NCBI GenBank assembly: GCA_005893365.1
Contig: VBPB01000193.1
Location: 1-7,782, forward strand
Direction: 5' to 3'
Length of the DNA stretch: 7,782 nucleotides
Source of the DNA: Candidatus Eiseniibacteriota bacterium
GTDB lineage: Bacteria; Eisenbacteria; RBG-16-71-46
Shown here: positions 1 through 6,700 of the stretch, in pieces
How positions within the stretch are numbered: the first letter of the stretch is position 1
Layout: each line of letters starts with the position of its first letter
Position numbers and translations under genes: made by a program
Notes under the pieces: model-generated
The model's input: only the letters and a program-made list of their open reading frames with translations
Told to the model about the DNA's origin: nothing
The model's database searches: none

Positions 1-512
1 GTCGGCTCGTCGGCGAGCAGCAGGGTCGGATCGGTCACCAGCGCGCGCGCGATGGCCACCCGCTGCTCCTGACCGCCCGAGAGCTGGCGGGGGAAGTGCT
101 GCACGCGATCGCCGAGCCCGACGATCTCGAGGGCGTGCTTGGCCCGCTCCAACCGCTCCTTGCCGCTCATCTTGACCAGCAGCAGCGGCAGCTCCACGTT
201 CTGGAGTGCGGTCAGCACCGGGATCAGGTTGTAGAGTTGGAACACGAAGCCGATGTGACGCGAACGCCAGCGCGCGAGCTGGCGTGCCGAGAGGTGGCCG
301 ATCGCGTCGCCCTTCACGGTCACCTCGCCCGAGGTCGGCTGGTCGATGCCGCCGATCAGGTTGAGCAGCGTCGTCTTGCCGCTCCCCGATGGACCCATGA
401 GGGCGACGAAGTCACCTTCCTCGATGCGCAGCGACAGGCCGTCCAAGACCGGCACCTCCTGCGTGTCGCGTCGGTACACCTTGCGCACACCCTTCACGTC
501 CACCAGCGCCAT
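1..512 (-). CDS. ABC transporter ATP-binding protein, MacB/LolD-like (3' end cut by window edge)
   Basis: This is the ATPase of an ABC export system, expected to hydrolyse ATP on the cytoplasmic side and drive a MacB- or LolD-type permease. I translated 170 codons from the ATG at 512. Walker A is GPSGSGKTT (residues 40-48), the Q-loop glutamine is Q92 in FVFQLYNL, the signature is LSGGQ (144-148) followed by EQRVAIARAL, and Walker B is LLLADEP with catalytic E169. The D-loop, H-loop and C-terminus lie beyond the left edge; the family is usually 220-250 residues. The start follows the upstream adaptor's stop by 11 bases and has a GGAGGT Shine-Dalgarno at 516-521, so the two genes are almost certainly co-transcribed and translationally close. 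The adaptor neighbour favours a MacAB-type tripartite pump over LolCDE, which has no such adaptor. The substrate cannot be predicted. All visible catalytic motifs are intact. Confidence 0.95.
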   Translation of the reverse strand, partial: MALVDVKGVRKVYRRDTQEVPVLDGLSLRIEEGDFVALMGPSGSGKTTLLNLIGGIDQPTSGEVTVKGDAIGHLSARQLARWRSRHIGFVFQLYNLIPVLTALQNVELPLLLVKMSGKERLERAKHALEIVGLGDRVQHFPRQLSGGQEQRVAIARALVTDPTLLLADEP

Positions 513-523
513 GGGACCTCCGG

Positions 524-1654
524 TCAACTGCCGCGCACGCGCACGCGCGTGCCGTCTTTCAATCCGGGCGGGGCGCCCAGCACCAGGCTTTCGCCGCCCG
601 AGAGCCCGCCGCGGATCTCCACCTGATCCCCGCGCGCCGGGCCCACGTCCACCGACCGCGCCGTGACGCGGCCGTCCACGATCACCCACACCCGGGCGCC
701 GCCCGGGCCCTGCACGACCGCGGCCCCTGGCGCCATCACGCGCACCGGGGCGGCGGCGACCGCCGCGCCCTCCTCGCGCACGAACACGACCTTGGCGCCC
801 ATCTCCGGCAGGATCCGCGGGTCGCGGTCCAAGATCGCGACCTTGACCTGCACGGTGGCCTTCTGGCGGTCGGCGGTCGGCACGACCTGCCGCACGCGCC
901 CCGCGAACGAGGTGTCCGGGTAGGCGTCGAGCGTGATGCGCGCCGCCTGGCCGTTCCGCACCTGCGCGATGTAGGCCTCGTTCACGTCCACCTCGACCTC
1001 GAGCGTGTGGAGGTCGGCCATGGTGACGATGGCGGTGCGGGTGAGCCCGCCGCCCGCGGCCGACGGGGCCACGATCTCGCCCACCTCGGCGTCCTTGCGC
1101 AGCACGGTGCCGTCGAAGGGCGCGCGGACCAGCGTGTTCTCGAGGTTGGCGCGCGCCACCTCGAGCTGTGCCTTGGCGCTCTCGACCTGCGCCTCGAGCG
1201 AGTGGTGCTCGCGGGCGAGGTCGCGGGCCGCCTGGTCGCGCTCGATCTCGAGCTGGCTCCGACGCGCCGCGGCGGCGTCCACGGCGGCGCGGTAGTCGTC
1301 GTTCTCGAGCCGCGCGATCACCGCACCGCGCGTCACCACCGAGCCCTCCGCCACGCTCAGCGTGGCGAGCCGGCCGAACACCTTGGCCGAGACCGAGGCC
1401 TTGGTGCGCGCCACCACGTAGCCGTTGGCGCTGATGCCGGCGGCCGACGCCGTGCCGCCGCCGGTCGCCGAGGCGGTCGCCGCGTCCACGTCGCGCACCC
1501 GGGGTGCCCAGCGCACCCACGCGAGCGCCGCGAGGGCGATCAGCACCAGGATCACGCCGATCGCCAGGCCGCGGCCGCGACCGCCGGAGGAGGGTCGGGC
1601 GGGCTCGGAGCGGTCGATGCGAAGGCGCGAGAGGTCGGGAGGGGCGCTGGTCAT
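524..1654 (-). CDS. Efflux membrane fusion (periplasmic adaptor) protein, HlyD/MacA family
   Basis: This adaptor (376 aa) would link an inner-membrane transporter to an outer-membrane channel. A short charged N-terminus precedes one membrane anchor (about residues 30-47, LAIGVILVLIALAALAWV). The first half of a lipoyl-like barrel-sandwich domain follows (about 74-118), then an alanine/glutamate-rich helical hairpin (about 119-173), then the second lipoyl half starting at RAPFDGTV (177-184). A beta-barrel region (about 205-290, including LEVEVDVNEAYIAQV) and a membrane-proximal C-terminus complete the usual family order. The ATG at 1654 is chosen because AGGA lies five bases upstream. A GTG at 1678 would add eight residues but falls next to the predicted -10 box. 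The gene directly precedes the ABC ATPase, giving a MacAB-like operon. An uncleaved membrane anchor rather than a lipobox is seen. Substrate is unknown. Confidence 0.93.
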   Translation of the reverse strand: MTSAPPDLSRLRIDRSEPARPSSGGRGRGLAIGVILVLIALAALAWVRWAPRVRDVDAATASATGGGTASAAGISANGYVVARTKASVSAKVFGRLATLSVAEGSVVTRGAVIARLENDDYRAAVDAAAARRSQLEIERDQAARDLAREHHSLEAQVESAKAQLEVARANLENTLVRAPFDGTVLRKDAEVGEIVAPSAAGGGLTRTAIVTMADLHTLEVEVDVNEAYIAQVRNGQAARITLDAYPDTSFAGRVRQVVPTADRQKATVQVKVAILDRDPRILPEMGAKVVFVREEGAAVAAAPVRVMAPGAAVVQGPGGARVWVIVDGRVTARSVDVGPARGDQVEIRGGLSGGESLVLGAPPGLKDGTRVRVRGS

Positions 1655-1659
1655 GAGGG

Positions 1660-1663
1660 TCCT
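1660..1663 (-). promoter_or_regulatory. Ribosome binding site deciding the adaptor start
   Basis: AGGA on the minus strand lies five bases upstream of the ATG at 1654. The competing in-frame GTG at 1678 has no comparable site and overlaps the predicted transcription start zone, so the ATG is preferred. Confidence 0.55.
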
Positions 1664-1681
1664 GGGGCTCGGGAGCACGGA

Positions 1682-1710
1682 ACCCTATCGGGCGCCGTGG
1701 GGGCGGTCAA
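1682..1710 (-). promoter_or_regulatory. Putative sigma-70 promoter of the efflux operon
   Basis: On the minus strand TTGACC (1705-1710) and TAGGGT (1682-1687) are separated by 17 bases, matching 5/6 and 3/6 of the canonical -35 and -10 hexamers. Transcription would start near 1675, leaving a leader of about 20 bases before the ATG at 1654. The -10 box is G-rich for such an element, so this is a prediction only. Its position just next to the 1711-1740 tandem repeat fits a regulated promoter. Confidence 0.4.
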
Positions 1711-1740
1711 GGTGTGGCGCCCACCGGTGTGGCGCGCACC
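1711..1740 (+). repeat. 15-bp tandem repeat, possible operator
   Basis: Two adjacent 15-base units, GGTGTGGCGCCCACC (1711-1725) and GGTGTGGCGCGCACC (1726-1740), differ at one base. Each unit is itself flanked by GGTG and CACC, an inverted-repeat half-site arrangement. The pair directly abuts the predicted -35 box of the efflux operon and lies in the only long divergent control region of the window. This is the expected geometry of an operator, but no regulator gene is visible here. Confidence 0.45.
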
Positions 1741-1783
1741 GCGCCCGGCCGGCGCGCCCCGGGCCCTCGTGGGGTGCCGCGCC

Positions 1784-1813
1784 TTGCGCGTGGCCGGTGC
1801 GCTCCCCTAGACT
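1784..1813 (+). promoter_or_regulatory. Weak putative promoter for the ferredoxin gene
   Basis: TTGCGC (1784-1789) and TAGACT (1808-1813) are 18 bases apart and match 3/6 and 4/6 of the sigma-70 hexamers. The leader to the ATG at 1919 would be about 100 bases. In such G+C-rich DNA this is among the few A/T-containing candidate -10 sites in the region, but the match is weak. Confidence 0.25.
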
Positions 1814-1907
1814 CGCCGCCGGCTGGTCGCGGCGGTGGTAGCCTCATGGGGTTGCCGCCGCGGTCAGGCCGGCGCGGCGGTTCGACCCCCGCCCGCCCCG
1901 CGCGACC

Positions 1908-1914
1908 GGAGGAG
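1908..1914 (+). promoter_or_regulatory. Strong Shine-Dalgarno fixing the ferredoxin start
   Basis: GGAGGAG ends four bases before the ATG at 1919. It selects this start over an in-frame upstream GTG at 1835, whose extra residues show no similarity to ferredoxins. Confidence 0.8.
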
Positions 1915-1918
1915 ATCC

Positions 1919-2164
1919 ATGACTTTCGTCATCGCCGAACCGTGCATCGGCGTCAAGGACAAGTCCTGCGTCGAGGTCTGCCCCGTGAACTGCATCTACG
2001 AGGGCGAGGACATGTACTACATCCACCCCGACGAGTGCATCGACTGCCAGGCCTGCGAGGCCGCCTGTCCCGTGCAGGCCATCTTCCCCGACAACGGGGT
2101 GCCCGAGAAGTGGCAGTCGTTCACCGAGAAGAACCGGAAGTTCTTCGAGAACAAGCCGGCGTGA
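1919..2164 (+). CDS. Seven-iron ferredoxin ([3Fe-4S][4Fe-4S])
   Basis: This small soluble electron carrier has 81 residues. The cysteines are C9, C17, C21, C25, C40, C43, C46 and C50. By comparison with Azotobacter ferredoxin I and the Thermus ferredoxin, C9, C17 and C50 should bind a [3Fe-4S] cluster and C21, C40, C43 and C46 a [4Fe-4S] cluster, with C25 free. The position that would supply a fourth ligand to the first cluster is V12 (CIGVKDKSC), which supports the three-iron assignment. The segments CIGVKDKSCVEVCPV and IHPDECIDC and the short tail ending near residue 81 resemble the Thermus-type protein more than the longer Azotobacter one. The start is fixed by a strong Shine-Dalgarno. The redox partner is not evident from the neighbours. 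Codon use matches surrounding genes. Confidence 0.96.
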   Translation: MTFVIAEPCIGVKDKSCVEVCPVNCIYEGEDMYYIHPDECIDCQACEAACPVQAIFPDNGVPEKWQSFTEKNRKFFENKPA

Positions 2165-2191
2165 CGCGCTGGTGCCTAGGCGGGCCGCCGT

Positions 2192-2250
2192 CGGGAGGAC
2201 GGGTAGCGTTGCCCCGGGCACGCTCCGCTCGGCATCCTGCCTCGCTGCGC
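2192..2250 (+). repeat. Partial copy of palindromic repeat family, next to the HD gene
   Basis: Bases 2209-2250 are a perfect 42-base match, in inverted orientation, to 4671-4712 inside dnaE. Weaker similarity extends left to about 2192 (CGGGAGG, then CGG, with one indel). The second half of the element and its other arm are absent. The match stops exactly at 2250, and the next bases encode conserved HD-family sequence (RKHCYAVEAAM), so 2250/2251 looks like an insertion or recombination junction. The copy is read here in a different frame from the one used in dnaE. Confidence 0.85.
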
Positions 2251-2281
2251 CCGCAAGCACTGCTACGCGGTCGAGGCCGCG

Positions 2282-2746
2282 ATGCGCGCCTACGCGCGGG
2301 CCCGCGGCGGCGACGAGGAGCGTTGGGGCCTGACCGGGCTCATCCACGACTTCGACTGGGAACGGCATCCCGACCTGGAACGCCACCCCATGAAGGGAGT
2401 CCTAGTGCTGCGCGCCAAGGGCTGGCCGGAGGACGTGTGCCGGGCGGTGCTGGGGCACGCGGTGCACAGCGGCGTGCCGCGCGACACCGAGATGGCGAAG
2501 ACGCTCTACGCCTGCGACGAGCTGTGCGGCTTCCTGGTCGCCTGCGCGCTCATCCTGCCTGAGAAGCGTCTCGATCAGGTCGAGGTCGCCTCGGTGCGCA
2601 AGAAGCTCAAGCGCGCCGACTTCGCCCGCAACGTGAACCGCGACGACATCGTCACCGGCGCCGCGGAGCTGGGCGTGGAGCTCGACCCGCACATCGCCTT
2701 CGTGCTCGAGGCGATGCGCGGCATCAGCGCCGAGCTGGGGCTGTGA
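2282..2746 (+). CDS. HD-domain (HDIG-type) phosphohydrolase-like protein, 5' end disrupted
   Basis: From the first in-frame ATG (2282) this gives 154 residues of an HD-superfamily protein. Members are metal-dependent phosphohydrolases, often acting on nucleotides, but this subfamily is uncharacterised to my knowledge. The HD pair is H22-D23 in LIHDFDWERHP, with further conserved-looking H35, H59 and a late acidic pair D79-E80. Upstream of the ATG the same frame continues as RKHCYAVEAA, matching the usual N-terminal helix of the family; its histidine (2258-2260) is the likely first metal ligand. The open frame runs back to a TAG at 2204 through repeat DNA with no ATG, GTG or TTG, and 2282 lacks a Shine-Dalgarno. 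The gene is therefore probably 5'-truncated by the repeat and may be a pseudogene or start unconventionally. The rest of the frame is intact. It precedes the membrane protein gene by 13 bases. Confidence 0.8.
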   Translation: MRAYARARGGDEERWGLTGLIHDFDWERHPDLERHPMKGVLVLRAKGWPEDVCRAVLGHAVHSGVPRDTEMAKTLYACDELCGFLVACALILPEKRLDQVEVASVRKKLKRADFARNVNRDDIVTGAAELGVELDPHIAFVLEAMRGISAELGL

Positions 2747-2759
2747 CGCCGCCGCCCGC

Positions 2760-3398
2760 ATGATCGACCTGGTGACGCTCGCGCTGCCGTTCCTCCACCA
2801 CGGCGCGAGCCACGCCGACTCGGGCGTCGTCGCCGCCCGGGTCGCCCAGACGCGGCACGAGGAGTGGGTCCGGTTCCTGGAGGGTTGGCGCGACTTCTTC
2901 CTCATGACCGGCACGGCCGCGGTGACACTGGCTGGGCTCCTGTTCGTCGCGATCTCGCTCCACATCGAGGCGCTCATCCACGAGTCGCGCGAGCACCTGC
3001 TCGGGCTCGCCCGAGCCATCCTGTTCTCGTTCGTGATGGTGCTGACGATGTCCCTCATGCTGCTGATGCCGGCGCAGAGCATGAGGGTGACGGGGGCGGA
3101 GATGATGATGATCGGAGCGATCTTCGCGGCGATGACGCTGCGGCAACTGCGCACGGGGACCACGGATCACCCGGACTTCCCCAAGACCCTCTTCCGCCGG
3201 CGCCTGATCCCGACGCTCATCGGCTACGCCGCGATCGTCGCGATCGGGGCCGCGCTGATGGTCCTGCGCGCCCCCGAGGCGCTGCTCTACGTGATGGGCG
3301 CCTTCGGCATGCTGCTCGGGAACGCGGTCGGCGCCTCGTGGGACCTGCTGGTGCGCACCGCCAAGATCAAGCGGCGGGCGGGGGGCGGCGCCGGGTAG
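2760..3398 (+). CDS. Five-helix integral membrane protein of unknown function
   Basis: The 212-residue product has five probable transmembrane helices at about 46-68, 84-104, 113-130, 148-169 and 173-195. They follow an N-terminal stretch with a histidine-containing segment (FLHHGASHAD) and an aromatic amphipathic stretch (WVRFLEGWRDFF). The first helix (GTAAVTLAGLLFVAISLH) resembles a widespread family of small uncharacterised bacterial membrane proteins. A basic tail (KIKRRAGGG) ends the protein, and an arginine-rich loop lies near 145-148. No catalytic motif or transporter signature is seen, so no function is assigned. The start at 2760 lacks a visible Shine-Dalgarno and follows the HD gene's stop by 13 bases, which suggests coupling; a later start such as the ATG at 2904 is possible but would remove the aromatic segment. 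Confidence 0.8.
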   Translation: MIDLVTLALPFLHHGASHADSGVVAARVAQTRHEEWVRFLEGWRDFFLMTGTAAVTLAGLLFVAISLHIEALIHESREHLLGLARAILFSFVMVLTMSLMLLMPAQSMRVTGAEMMMIGAIFAAMTLRQLRTGTTDHPDFPKTLFRRRLIPTLIGYAAIVAIGAALMVLRAPEALLYVMGAFGMLLGNAVGASWDLLVRTAKIKRRAGGGAG

Positions 3399-3773
3399 CG
3401 GCCGCGAGGCGTGGCGACGGGCCTTCGCGGCGCGGCGTGCTCGCGCGCGGGGCCGACCGCGGGCAATAAACGGCCGACGTCGGGTAGAGATGGCCTTCTC
3501 GCAACGTTACGCTGGGAAGGCTCCCCACTCGCCGTCGGCGTCATGCATCTTCCGGCCGGCGGTCCCCCGTAAAGGTCCCGCGCTCGGCCGCACCCACTCA
3601 GTCCGTGGGCTCGAATAGGCGTCGGGGTCTGTCAGCACCCGCGACGTCCAATCCCAGTGTTGTTCCGGTCCCGCGCGGCGTCAACGGGAAGAATTTGGGC
3701 GGTCACCTGCATCGCGGCCTCGCGGCGGACGGGGGTATCCCGGCCCCGGCGCGGGCGTTCCGAGATGTAACGC
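3399..3773. other. Gene-free convergent intergenic region
   Basis: About 375 bases separate the convergent membrane-protein and polymerase genes. I see no convincing gene, tRNA or CRISPR array. Three 60-base blocks I counted (3481-3540, 3601-3660, 3661-3720) are about 65-67% G+C, against about 77% in a typical block of the polymerase gene. Local features include a 10-bp palindrome CCGACGTCGG (3474-3483) and a small imperfect hairpin at its left end. Short open frames exist on both strands but none has a Shine-Dalgarno or a recognisable product. It could be a decayed gene or an old insertion scar. Confidence 0.6.
3401..3431 (+). terminator. Weak hairpin just after the membrane-protein stop
   Basis: GCCGCGAGGC (3401-3410) can pair with GCCTTCGCGGC (3421-3431), with one bulged T and a 10-base loop, starting two bases after the stop codon. 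There is no T-tract, so it is not a classical intrinsic terminator; it may only stabilise the transcript's 3' end. Confidence 0.25.
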
Positions 3774-6700
3774 CTAGCCGCCGTGGGCCGCCGGTCGCTC
3801 GCTGACCGCGGTCGCCCGCTCGACCGTGAGCGTCACCGCGCCGAGCGTGTCGTCCACGCGCCCCTCGGCGCGGACGATCTCGCCGTGCGCCGCGGCCCCG
3901 TGCGCCCGGTAGGCGTCGGGGAAGAAGACGCACTCGGCGAGGCCGCTCTCGTCGGCCAGCGTCATGAACAGCATCCGCTGGCCCTGCTTGGTCTCGACGC
4001 GACGGTAGGCGCACGGCAGGCCGACGACCGCCACGCGCTGGCCGACGTGGTCGGCCAGCGCCGCCGCCGGCACGGTGCCGCGGCGCGCCGCAGCGGGCAC
4101 CGCGTCGAGCGGGTGGCCGCTGAACCAGAGCCCGGTCGCCTGCGCCTCGCCGCGCACGCGCGCGGCCAGGTCGAACTCGGGCAGGGCGGGGGTCGCGAAC
4201 GCCGCGACCGGCTCGATCTCGATGAGCGGCGTGGCCCGTCGCCCGCCCGGAACGCCGGCCGGCGCCGCCGCCTGCGCACGCGGCGCCGACCACGCCCGGG
4301 CGCCGGCCCGCGCTTCCAGCAGGAGCGAGGGACGCGAGCGTCCGGTCGCGTCGAGTGCCCCCGCCAGGATGAGGGACTCGACCTCGGGCAGGGTCGGGCG
4401 CGCGCGGTCGAGGAAGTCGGCGAGCGACCGGAACGGCCGGTCGCCGCGCGCGGCCACGATGCGCGCCCCGGTCGCCTCGGCGAGCCCGAACACGCGCCCC
4501 AGGCCAACGCGGACGGCGGGCGCCGGCGGGCGGGAGGGTTGCCCCGGCTCGACGCGCGCGACGGCTGCCTCGAGCATTTGCAAGGCAAGCGGGCGGGAGG
4601 GCGGAAGGCTTGACCCGGGTACGTCCGAGGCGAGCGGGAGCCAGGGACTGGCGGAGCGAGCCTCGGGGTAGCGCAGCGAGGCAGGATGCCGAGCGGAGCG
4701 TGCCCGGGGCAAGCCTTCCGCCCTCCCGCCCGCCCCCGCATCTGGCTCGGTAGTTTCAGCCCCCGGCTCCAACTCCAGCGTCGTCTCCCAGGCCGAGCGC
4801 ATCACGCATGGCGCGCGGAAGACGACGCCGCAGCGGCGCAGGTCCTCGACGTGCACCCAGGTGGCGTACATGCCGGCGTGGTGGTTGAGGATGCCGACCG
4901 CGAACTCGGTCGGGAAGTGCGCCTTGAGCCAGGTGCACTGGTAGGCGAGCGTGCCGTAGCCGGCCGCGTGCGCCTTGCAGAACGCGTACGCCGCGAAGCG
5001 GGTGAGCTCGCGCCACACCGCGCGCGCGGTCGCGGCGTCCACCGGGTCGCCCGGACGCGAGCTGCGCACCGCCTGCGCCACGAAGCCCGCCTCGAGCGCG
5101 CGGAACTCGCCGTCGCCGCGCGCGGCGCCGATCGCGCGGCGCAACTGGTCGCCCTCGGCCAGCGACAGACCGGCGAGCGAGGCGGCGACGCACATCACGT
5201 CCTCCTCGTAGAGCATCACGCCGTGGGTGGCGCGCAGCACCGGCTCGAGCCGCGGGTGGAGGAACACCGCCGGCTCGAGGCCGCGGCGGCGGCGGCAGAA
5301 CGCTTCCTTCATGCCGCTCTCGGCGGGCCCGGGGCGCACCAGCGCCACGGCGGCGATGGTCTCGTACAGCGTGCGCGCCTCGAGCATGCGCAGCAGGTGT
5401 CGCATCGCCGGCGATTCGAGCTGGAAGCAGTTGAGCGTGTCGCCGGTCGCAAGCCGCGCCGCCGTCGCGGGCTCGGGGTCGGGGAGGCGCTCGACGTCCA
5501 CCGCGAGGCCGCGGTGCTCGCGCACCAGCGAGACGCACTCGCCGATGGTGGTGAGCGCACGGTTGCCGAGCAGATCCATCTTGACCAGGCCGATGGCCTC
5601 GATGGCGCGCATCTCGAACTGGCTGACGACGATGCCCTTGGCCGCGCGCTCGAGCGGCGTGTAGGCGGTGAGCGGGCGGTCGCCGATCACCACCCCGCCG
5701 CAGTGGATGGACAGATGCCGGAGCGCCCCGTCCAGGCGCTCGGCCAGGCGCAGGGCCTCGGGCAGCGGCGGTTCGCGCCAGTCCACGCCGCGGGCTTCGG
5801 GGGCGCCCGCCAGGCGGTCGACGTAGGGCGCCTCCAGCTCGCGCGGCACGCGCTTGGCCAGCGCGTTCACGCGCGCGTGCGAGACCCCCAGCGCCTTGGC
5901 GGTCTCCCGGAACGCCGAGCGCGCCCCCAGCGTGGCGTGGGTCGAGATCATCGCCACGCGGTCGGCGCCGTAGGTGTCGTAGACGTGCTGGATGACCTCG
6001 TCGCGCCGCCGCCAGCACAGGTCGATGTCGAGGTCCGGGCAGTCGCGGCGCTGCGGGTGCAGGAAGCGCTCGAAGTAGAGCCCGTAGCGCAGCGGGTCCA
6101 CGTTGGTGATGCCGAGCGCGTAGGCCACGATCGAGCCGGCGCCCGAGCCGCGGCCCACGGTGGGGATGCCGCGGGCGCGCGCGAAGTTCACGATGTCGGC
6201 GACCAGCAGGAAGTAATCGGTGAAGCCGAGCCGCTGGATGAGGTCGAGCTCGTGGCGCAGCCGGCGCGCGGCCCGGGCGCGGGCGGCGCGGCCTCGGGGC
6301 CCGAGCCCGTGGCAGGTCGAGCCCGGGGCCGCGCCGTAGCGGCGGCGCACGCCTTCGAGCCCGAGCCGCAGCAGGTAGCCCGGGCCGGTCTCGCCCTCGG
6401 GCACCGGGGCGCGCGGGAAGATGGGCGTGCCCAGCTCGAGCGTGAGCCGGCAGCGCTCGGCGAGTGCCGCGTTGTTGGCCAGTGCCTCGTCGGCCGCCTC
6501 GGGCACGCCGCCGCCCGCGCACACCGCCCGCACGCGCCGCGCCCACTCCGCCGGCGCGGCGAGCCACGCCTCGGGTGCCGCGCACGCCCCGGGCGGCAGG
6601 CGCTCGATCAGCTCGCCCGCCGCGGCGGCGACCGCGGCGCGGTGCGCCGGGTGGTCGGCGGGCGCCAGCATCACGCAGTCGCCGGTCGCCACCAGCGGGA

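Noticed and set aside
1..512. Assigning the ATPase to the LolCDE lipoprotein system
   Set aside because: Sequence motifs do not separate LolD from MacB, but an adaptor protein directly upstream in the operon fits MacAB-type export better.
96..1810. Several long plus-strand frames opposite the ATPase and adaptor genes
   Set aside because: They are antisense to two well-supported genes, give arginine/alanine-rich products with no domain, and lack ribosome binding sites.
3595..3720. A stretch with a GCTCGAAT segment reminiscent of a tRNA T-loop
   Set aside because: I could not form an acceptor stem, anticodon arm or matching T-stem around it.
3605..3805. A 66-codon frame with a GTG start in the convergent intergenic region
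   Set aside because: No Shine-Dalgarno or recognisable motif, and its end overlaps the 3' end of the polymerase gene on the other strand.
4589..4733. A CRISPR array or terminator reading of the inverted repeats
   Set aside because: There are no regularly spaced direct repeats with spacers, no T-tract, and the block is within an intact coding frame.
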